Below are positions 1 through 4,546 of a DNA stretch of 7,698 nucleotides, piece after piece (the first letter of the stretch is position 1; each line of letters starts with the position of its first letter). The stretch spans positions 1-7,698 of the forward strand of contig CAAEDU010000085.1 of the NCBI GenBank assembly GCA_900754695.1, written 5' to 3'. The translations under genes were made by a program, and so were the position numbers. The notes beneath the pieces were generated by a model. The model saw only the letters and a program-made list of their open reading frames with translations. It was not told where the DNA came from and did no database searches. This DNA comes from Clostridia bacterium (lineage in GTDB: Bacteria; Bacillota; Clostridia; Christensenellales; CAG-917).

Positions 1-208
1 CCGAAAATCTCTTGCTCTGAGGTGCGAGCAGTTCCGCGCCAGCCGATTTTTGGCTGAGCAAGGAAGTCGGCGCCGCTAATACCCACCCGTATTGGCAAGG
101 CGAATGACGCGGTTCAGGCGGAAATCGGCGGCGCTGAACCCGGTTCGTATTATTCCGGTCTGGCATAATGCAGTGTTTATGTGCCGAAATGTACCGATAA
201 ACTCTCGT
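1..208. other. Structured intergenic region downstream of rdgB, no gene seen
   Basis: I see no convincing coding sequence here. The open frames crossing it are short or are antisense extensions over rdgB. The stretch is rich in inverted repeats that could form consecutive hairpins: CTTGCTC (11-17) with GAGCAAG (56-62), enclosing CAGCC (40-44)/GGCTG (52-56, which shares G56 with the outer stem, so the two cannot both pair fully); an 8-bp stem GCTAATAC (75-82)/GTATTGGC (89-96) with a six-base loop, flanked by further pairing CGCC (71-74)/GGCG (99-102) and GTC (66-68)/GAC (106-108); GGTTCAG (111-117)/CTGAACC (134-140); and CGGT (156-159)/ACCG (193-196) enclosing GGCA (162-165)/TGCC (182-185). 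It lies 3' of rdgB on the minus strand, so it could be an rdgB 3' UTR, a separate small RNA, or a dispersed palindromic repeat. There is no U-run typical of an intrinsic terminator. Confidence 0.5.
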
Positions 209-802
209 TCAGGTGTTTTGCAGCCTTTCGCGTTCGACGACGGCTTCCATAGCGCGCAGCGCTCTGCCGCGGTGGGAGACGGAGTTCTTTTCCTCGGGAG
301 CGGCTTCCGCGAAGGTCTTGCCGAGCTCCGGGGAAAAGAAGAGGGGATCGTAGCCGAAGCCGCCCTCTCCTCGCGGCTCATCGATGATGACGCCGTCCAC
401 ACGTCCTTCCGCGGTGAACTCTCTGCCGTCGGGCAGACACAGCGCGATGACGGAGCAGAAGTGTGCCGATCTGTCCTTGCCCGCGAGGTTGCGGAGGAGC
501 AGGGCATTGTTGGCGTCATCGTCGTGTCCTTCTCCCGCATAGCGCGCGGAATAGACCCCCGGGGCGCCGTCCAGCGCGTCGCACATCAGCCCGCTGTCGT
601 CCGCAAGCGAGGCGAGCCCCGTAAGGTGCAGGATGGTGCGCGCCTTGATGAGCGCGTTTTCCGTGAGAGTCGTCCCCGTCTCCTCGATGTCGATGTCGAT
701 GCCGAGGTCGGCAAGAGAGTACATCTCCTCAAAAAAGCCGCCGAGCACGGCGCGGATCTCTTTCAGTTTCTTTTTGTTGTTGGTCGCAATGGCAATTTTC
801 AT
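209..802 (-). CDS. rdgB: Non-canonical purine NTP pyrophosphatase (RdgB/HAM1 family)
   Basis: Hydrolyses dITP, ITP and XTP to the monophosphate plus pyrophosphate in the cytoplasm, keeping deaminated purines out of DNA and RNA. The 197-residue product has the usual family length and its ordered motifs: N-terminal ATNN (6-9) followed by a lysine run, TLTENALIKA (45-54), the ADDSGL signature (67-72), DGAPGVYSARY (78-88), GGFGYDP (147-153), and SHRGRAL near 176-182. I chose the ATG at 802 rather than the GTG at 820. It gives the canonical MKIAIATNN start and has AGGTGG (805-810) four bases upstream as its ribosome binding site. The GTG at 820 would overlap the dinB stop and add six residues. The gene follows dinB after 14 nt and is presumably co-transcribed with it. 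Both genes deal with nucleotide damage or mutagenesis. Family assignment is very secure; the operon is inferred from spacing. Confidence 0.96.
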   Translation of the reverse strand: MKIAIATNNKKKLKEIRAVLGGFFEEMYSLADLGIDIDIEETGTTLTENALIKARTILHLTGLASLADDSGLMCDALDGAPGVYSARYAGEGHDDDANNALLLRNLAGKDRSAHFCSVIALCLPDGREFTAEGRVDGVIIDEPRGEGGFGYDPLFFSPELGKTFAEAAPEEKNSVSHRGRALRAMEAVVERERLQNT

Positions 803-816
803 ATCCACCTCGCGTC
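803..816 (-). promoter_or_regulatory. dinB-rdgB junction with rdgB ribosome binding site
   Basis: The 14-nt gap between the dinB stop (817-819) and the rdgB ATG (800-802) contains AGGTGG on the minus strand (805-810), a good Shine-Dalgarno match. This site decides the rdgB start in favour of ATG 802 over the GTG that overlaps the dinB stop. Confidence 0.75.
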
Positions 817-2049
817 TCACCGTTTGAACGGCAGAAAATCGTCGTCCTCGTGGAGATCGTTCGCAATATCGTTTTTGAGCATGAGCCCGCGTTTTACGGC
901 TTTATAGCCGTACTTGCCGCGGATGTCGTCGATGCTTTTCCCGAGCATATCCTCGCGCGCATTCTTTTCCTCGTCGAAGAGCGAGAGCTGAGTGACGGAG
1001 CCGTCCGTGAGCCTGGTCGCGGCGACGGAGACGGAGCGCAAAGGCTGCGGGAAGGTGTGCAGTTTGGGAAGGAGCGCAATGGCGTTTTCCGCAATGTCCG
1101 AGGCGCTCGAGGTCGGGGAGAAAAGGGTGCATTGCGCGGACTTATGGTGCAGGGTGGTCGCGTCGCGCACGGTGAGCCCCACGCCCTCCGCCGAGAGACC
1201 GTAGCGGCGCAGGCGCATGGCGACGAGTTCCGCGAGGGCATACACCACGATGCGGAAGTCCTCGTCCGTGGTCATATCGCGCGGGGTAGTGGTGCCGTGG
1301 CTGACGCTTTTCGGGGTGCGTTTGTCGTAGTAGAGGCGCACCTCGTCGTTGTCTATGCCGCGTGCGGCGTCGGACATCTTGTCGGCGACGACGCCGAAGT
1401 GGTCGCGCAGCATCGCCCTGTCCGCTTCCGCGAGCGCGCGTATGGTGCGAATGCCCAGTTTTTCGAGTTTGACGGATGTGCTCCTGCCGATCATGATGAG
1501 CTCGGAGGGGGACATCCCTCCCACGATGTCCATATAGTGTTCGCGGTCGAGCACCACGGTGGCGTCGGGTTTTTTGAGGTCGCTCCCGAGCTTTGCCAGC
1601 ACTTTGGTGAAGGAGACGCCCACGGAGATGGTGAGCCCCGTGTGCGCTTTCACTGTCTCGCGGATCCTGTCCGCGAGCGCCTTTCCGTCGCAGCCGAAGA
1701 GTTTGAGCGAGCCGGTGACATCCAGCCAGCACTCGTCCAGCCCGAAGCTTTCCACGCGGTCGGTGAACTCGGTGTAGAGGGCGAATATCTCCTTGCTGTA
1801 ACGCACATATTCGTCGTAGTGCGGGGGGACGAAGACGATGCCGGGGCACTTTTTGCGGGACATCCAGATCGCCTCGCCCGTCTGGACTCCCGCGGCTTTT
1901 GCGAGCATATTCTTGGCAAGAACGATGCCGTGCCTCGCCTCGGGATCTCCGCATACGGCAAGCGGCATCCCGTCGTATTCGGGATGCGCCTTCTGTTCCA
2001 CCGAAGCGTAGAAATTGTTGAGGTCGCAGTGCAGGATCACTCTGTCCAT
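817..2049 (-). CDS. dinB: DNA polymerase IV, Y-family translesion polymerase (DinB)
   Basis: Error-prone polymerase for bypass of damaged template bases. From ATG 2049 the product is 410 residues. The N-terminal motif HCDLNNFYASVE carries metal-binding Asp9 and an aromatic steric-gate position (Tyr14). The second catalytic pair is Asp105-Glu106 in FGLDECWLDVT. A helix-hairpin-helix-like region lies around 182-235 and the little-finger domain at about 245-345. The sliding-clamp motif QLSLF is at 354-358, followed by a roughly 50-residue tail (DDIRGKYGYKAVKRG). That tail resembles clostridial/UvrX-like DinB rather than E. coli DinB, which ends at the clamp motif. An upstream in-frame GTG would add 58 residues unlike the family, so I reject it. 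ATG 2055 (MRMDR) is a possible alternative start. No Shine-Dalgarno precedes either ATG, and a promoter -10 box abuts the start, suggesting a leaderless mRNA. I see no LexA-type GAAC-N4-GTTC box. Confidence 0.96.
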   Translation of the reverse strand: MDRVILHCDLNNFYASVEQKAHPEYDGMPLAVCGDPEARHGIVLAKNMLAKAAGVQTGEAIWMSRKKCPGIVFVPPHYDEYVRYSKEIFALYTEFTDRVESFGLDECWLDVTGSLKLFGCDGKALADRIRETVKAHTGLTISVGVSFTKVLAKLGSDLKKPDATVVLDREHYMDIVGGMSPSELIMIGRSTSVKLEKLGIRTIRALAEADRAMLRDHFGVVADKMSDAARGIDNDEVRLYYDKRTPKSVSHGTTTPRDMTTDEDFRIVVYALAELVAMRLRRYGLSAEGVGLTVRDATTLHHKSAQCTLFSPTSSASDIAENAIALLPKLHTFPQPLRSVSVAATRLTDGSVTQLSLFDEEKNAREDMLGKSIDDIRGKYGYKAVKRGLMLKNDIANDLHEDDDFLPFKR

Positions 2050-2055
2050 GCGCAT

Positions 2056-2084
2056 ATTATACACAAAATGCTCTTGCAAAACAA
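2056..2084 (-). promoter_or_regulatory. dinB promoter, sigma-70 type
   Basis: On the minus strand, TTGTTT (2084-2079) and a perfect TATAAT (2061-2056) are separated by 17 nt. Counting seven bases from the end of the -10 box places the transcription start at about 2049, which is the A of the dinB ATG. The transcript would have essentially no 5' leader. The -35 box shares base 2079 with the -35 of the divergent galE promoter. Confidence 0.7.
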
Positions 2085-2094
2085 TATGAGCAAG
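2069..2094. promoter_or_regulatory. Imperfect inverted repeat across both -35 boxes, possible operator
   Basis: TGCTC (2069-2073)/GAGCA (2088-2092) and the overlapping CTTGC (2073-2077)/GCAAG (2090-2094) form inverted repeats centred at about 2080-2084. They cover the -35 elements of both divergent promoters. A dimeric regulator here could control both transcripts. Arms of five bases can arise by chance, so this is only a candidate. It does not match CtsR heptads, CIRCE or the Gram-positive LexA box. Confidence 0.25.
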
Positions 2095-2102
2095 GATATA
2101 AT
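2074..2102 (+). promoter_or_regulatory. galE-mcsA-mcsB-clpC promoter, sigma-70 type
   Basis: TTGCAA (2074-2079) and a perfect TATAAT (2097-2102) are separated by 17 nt. The predicted start is about 2109, giving a 5' leader of roughly 100 nt before the galE ATG. It is the only clear promoter seen upstream of the four-gene operon, and it is divergent from and overlapping with the dinB promoter. Confidence 0.7.
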
Positions 2103-2108
2103 TATGAT

Positions 2109-2209
2109 GAAATTCCGAGCGGCGCGTGCGCGCGGCGGCAGGGACGCCGTCCGTGGCGCGCGGGAAGGAAAAACAGGGCGCACGGAAGTGCTGCCCGAAG
2201 GAGAAAGAT
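2109..2209 (+). promoter_or_regulatory. galE operon 5' leader with GC-rich hairpin and galE ribosome binding site
   Basis: The leader of about 100 nt contains a potential hairpin: GCGCG (2128-2132)/CGCGC (2157-2161) outside and CGGCG (2133-2137)/CGCCG (2145-2149) inside, with a seven-base loop and a one-sided internal bulge. It ends with AAGGAG (2198-2203), six bases before the galE ATG at 2210. No known riboswitch consensus was recognised. The ribosome binding site is firm; a regulatory role for the hairpin is only a possibility. Confidence 0.5.
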
Positions 2210-3193
2210 ATGATCCTCGTCACGGGAGGCGCGGGCTACATCGGCTCGCATACGGTGAGAGAACTGAGAGAAAGAGGCGCGGACGTCGTGGTCTACGACA
2301 ACCTCGTCACGGGACACATCGAGGCGGTGGGCGACGCGCCCTTCGTCAAAGGCGACATCTTCGACAAGCAACTGCTCGTCGAGACGTTCGCGAAATACAA
2401 AGTGGACGCGGTGGTGCACTTTGCGGCGTTCTCCCTCGTGGGAGAGAGCATGACCGACCCCGCGAAGTATTACCGCAACAACGTCGCGGGCACCCTCTCC
2501 CTTTTGGACGCCATGCTGGAAGCGGGGGTGAAATATCTCGTCTTCTCCTCCTCCGCCGCCACCTACGGCGACACCGGCGACGGTCTCATCACGGAGGAGA
2601 GCCCCCAGCGCCCCACCAGCGTCTATGGGCAGACCAAGCTCATGATGGAACAGTTCATGAGCGACTATGACAAGGCGTACGGCATGAAATACGTCGCGCT
2701 GCGCTACTTCAACGCGGCGGGCGCGCACAGAAGCGGGGAGATAGGCGAGGCGCACAAGCCGGAGTCACATCTCATCCCCATCATATTGCAGGCGGCGCTC
2801 GGGCAGCGCAGCCACATCGGCATCTTCGGGGAGGACTATCCCACCCGCGACGGCACCTGCATCCGCGACTATATCCACATCACCGACCTCGCGGACGCGC
2901 ACATCCGCGCCCTCGACTATCTCGAAAACGGCGGCAAGTCCACCTATTACAACCTCGGCAACGGCAACGGTTTTTCCGTGAAAGAGGTCATCGAGACGGC
3001 GCGCAAGGTCACGGGCATCGACATCCCCGCAAAGGTGGAGGGCAGACGCCCCGGTGACCCCGCCACACTCGTCGCTTCCAGCGATAAGATCAAAAGAGAA
3101 CTCGGGTGGAAGCCCCGTTACGACACGTTGGAGGAGATCGTCGCCTCCGCGTGGAAGTGGCACAGCACCCATCCTCACGGGTTTGAAAAATGA
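2210..3193 (+). CDS. galE: UDP-glucose 4-epimerase
   Basis: NAD-dependent interconversion of UDP-glucose and UDP-galactose (Leloir pathway and supply of galactosyl donors for surface glycans), a cytoplasmic short-chain dehydrogenase/reductase-type enzyme. The 327-residue product is about normal for the family. It shows the Rossmann motif GGAGYIGSH (6-14), the SSSAATYG strand with the catalytic Ser/Thr region (113-120), and the catalytic YxxxK as Tyr139-Lys143. ALRYFNAAGAH (163-173) and TRDGTCIRDYIHITDLADAH (212-231) are typical of GalE. The start is set by MILVTGGAGYIG with AAGGAG six bases upstream; an upstream GTG adds unrelated residues. Its stop overlaps the mcsA start as ATGA. Its position is unusual: first gene ahead of mcsA-mcsB-clpC, where ctsR is normally found. 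I see nothing suggesting recent transfer. Confidence 0.96.
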   Translation: MILVTGGAGYIGSHTVRELRERGADVVVYDNLVTGHIEAVGDAPFVKGDIFDKQLLVETFAKYKVDAVVHFAAFSLVGESMTDPAKYYRNNVAGTLSLLDAMLEAGVKYLVFSSSAATYGDTGDGLITEESPQRPTSVYGQTKLMMEQFMSDYDKAYGMKYVALRYFNAAGAHRSGEIGEAHKPESHLIPIILQAALGQRSHIGIFGEDYPTRDGTCIRDYIHITDLADAHIRALDYLENGGKSTYYNLGNGNGFSVKEVIETARKVTGIDIPAKVEGRRPGDPATLVASSDKIKRELGWKPRYDTLEEIVASAWKWHSTHPHGFEK

Positions 3194-3537
3194 GGGCGTG
3201 CGACCTTTGCGGCAAGCGCCCCGGCGCGCTCACGGACAGGACCGTCGTCAACAACGGCATGGTGGAGTTTCACTTTTGCGAAGCGTGCTATGACGAGATA
3301 AGGCGGTCGGGGCTGAGCACTCTCGAGGTGATGAGCCACGTCGCGGCAAGGCTGGGGAAGGAGTGTCCCGTCTGCGGCGCGACGGCGGAGGATTTCGCAC
3401 GCAATTTCGCTTTCGGGTGCCCCGAGTGTTACGAGAACATGCGCAAAGTCGCTCTGTCCGCCGCATCCGCGGCGCAGGGCGCGGGCGCGCGGCATATGGG
3501 CAAACGCCCCGACGGGAGAAGACGCAATGGTCGATGA
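3190..3537 (+). CDS. mcsA: McsA-like zinc-finger activator of protein arginine kinase, short form lacking UVR domain
   Basis: In Bacillota, McsA binds and activates the arginine kinase McsB. This 115-residue product has four CxxC pairs: Cys4/7 (CDLC), 30/33 (CEAC), 59/62 (CPVC) and 77/80 (CPEC). The context phrase FGCPECYENM and the later HMGKRP match the McsA zinc half. B. subtilis McsA is about 185 residues and continues into a UVR-type helical pair after the equivalent HxGKxP. Here translation stops about a dozen residues later, and mcsB starts 11 nt before the stop, so no room remains for the UVR domain. No Shine-Dalgarno precedes the ATG, which overlaps the galE stop as ATGA; translation probably depends on coupling to galE. 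The name rests on motifs and position directly before mcsB. UvrB/C-motif function should not be assumed. Confidence 0.88.
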   Translation: MRACDLCGKRPGALTDRTVVNNGMVEFHFCEACYDEIRRSGLSTLEVMSHVAARLGKECPVCGATAEDFARNFAFGCPECYENMRKVALSAASAAQGAGARHMGKRPDGRRRNGR

Positions 3538-4546
3538 CGCTCTCACACGCTGCAATGTCATCTCCTCCCGCATACGCCTCGCGAGGAACGTGCGCGGCAT
3601 GACCTTCCCGGGGGCGAAACGCCGCGAGAGCGCGGCGGCACTCTCCGCCCTTGAAGAGGGCGCGGCGAGAGCGGCAAAGGGAGTGTTCGACGGCGAGTTC
3701 ATGCGCATGCGCGACCTCGACGCCGTGCGCAAAAAAGCCCTTGTCGAGCGCCATCTCATCTCGCCGGCGCTTGCACGCAACACCGCGTCCGGCGCCGTCA
3801 TCCTCGAGCGCAGCGAGGGCATCTCCGTCATGCTCAACGAGGAGGACAGGGTGCGCGAGCAATGTGTGGAGAGAGGTTTCGCCCTCCCGCGCGCGTACGA
3901 GCGCATCTCCCGCTATGACGACAACCTGCTTTACGAACTTCCCGTGGCTTACGACCCGGAGCTCGGCTTTTTGACCGCGTGTCCAACCAATCTCGGCACA
4001 GGGATGCGCGCGTCCGTCATGCTCTTTCTGCCCGCGCTCAGGCTCGCGGGGGAGATAGAGCGCGAGATGACCCGTTTCATCCGCGAATACGGGCTCACGG
4101 TGCGCGGGGTCTACGGCGAGGGCAGCAAGGCGCAGGGGGATATGTATCAGCTCTCCAACACCCGCACTCTCGGGGTGACGGAGGAGGACATCATCCGTTC
4201 GGTGGAGCGCGCGGCGCTCGAGATATGCGCAGAGGAGAGGAAGGCGTTGGACAAGCTGGTCGGGCGCGCCCGCACCGCCGTATATGACAAAGCGGCGCGC
4301 AGCTACGGCGTCATCACCAATGCCTACAGGCTCACTTCCGCGGAACTCATGAACCTCATCTCGGACGTGAAGCTCGGCATAATTTTGGACATACTGCCGC
4401 TTAAAGACACCAAAACGCTGGATAAACTGCTTGTTTGGTGTTCGGCGGCGAATCTCACCGCCGTCACGGGGGAGTGCTCCGCGGAGGAGCGCGACATAAG
4501 ACGGGCGGCGATAGTGAAGAGCATTCTTCAAAAGGAGAAGTTATGA
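3527..4546 (+). CDS. mcsB: Protein arginine kinase McsB
   Basis: Transfers phosphate from ATP to arginine side chains of proteins, marking them for ClpC-ClpP. The product has 339 residues, somewhat shorter than B. subtilis McsB (about 363). Visible phosphagen-kinase features are SSRIRLARN (13-21), NEEDRVREQ (104-112), the catalytic-cysteine block CPTNLGTGMRAS (Cys152, 152-163), the GEGS loop (197-200) with Glu198, and QLSNTRTLG (208-216). The C-terminal RDIRRA (322-327) fits the RDxxRA allosteric phosphoarginine-binding motif, so this is a true McsB rather than a creatine or arginine kinase. In the NEEDH-type motif the usual His is Arg (Arg108), which is unusual. The ATG at 3527 is preceded by GGGAG (3514-3518) and overlaps the mcsA end by 11 nt. 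The stop overlaps the clpC start as ATGA. Confidence 0.95.
   Translation: MVDDALTRCNVISSRIRLARNVRGMTFPGAKRRESAAALSALEEGAARAAKGVFDGEFMRMRDLDAVRKKALVERHLISPALARNTASGAVILERSEGISVMLNEEDRVREQCVERGFALPRAYERISRYDDNLLYELPVAYDPELGFLTACPTNLGTGMRASVMLFLPALRLAGEIEREMTRFIREYGLTVRGVYGEGSKAQGDMYQLSNTRTLGVTEEDIIRSVERAALEICAEERKALDKLVGRARTAVYDKAARSYGVITNAYRLTSAELMNLISDVKLGIILDILPLKDTKTLDKLLVWCSAANLTAVTGECSAEERDIRRAAIVKSILQKEKL
4531..4546 (+). promoter_or_regulatory. clpC ribosome binding site and mcsB-clpC ATGA overlap
   Basis: AAAGGAG (4531-4537) lies five bases before ATG 4543, the strongest Shine-Dalgarno in the operon. The ATGA overlap (4543-4546) joins the mcsB stop to the clpC start. This decides the clpC start against an in-frame upstream GTG at 4435, which would add 36 residues unlike Clp proteins. 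Confidence 0.8.

Noticed and set aside
92..907. Plus-strand open frame antisense to rdgB, starting at a TTG in the structured 5' region
   Set aside because: Most of it is the complement of rdgB. The first 39 codons lie on hairpin-rich sequence and have no Shine-Dalgarno.
2050..2209. LexA, CtsR or CIRCE operator in the dinB-galE intergenic region
   Set aside because: No GAAC-N4-GTTC, no CtsR heptad repeat and no CIRCE inverted repeat could be found on either strand.
2104..2209. Upstream leader peptide starting ATGATG ahead of galE
   Set aside because: It begins upstream of the predicted transcription start at about 2109, has no Shine-Dalgarno, and the frame runs far into galE.
850..2670. Long plus-strand open frame (606 codons) antisense to dinB and running into galE
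   Set aside because: It crosses two well-supported genes and the promoter region. Its product is His/Val/Gly/Arg-rich with no family motif. G/C-rich third positions remove stop codons from antisense frames.
3248..4531. Minus-strand open frame (427 codons) antisense to mcsA/mcsB
   Set aside because: Low-complexity Arg/Ala-rich product with no motif, opposite clear kinase coding sequence; a codon-bias shadow.
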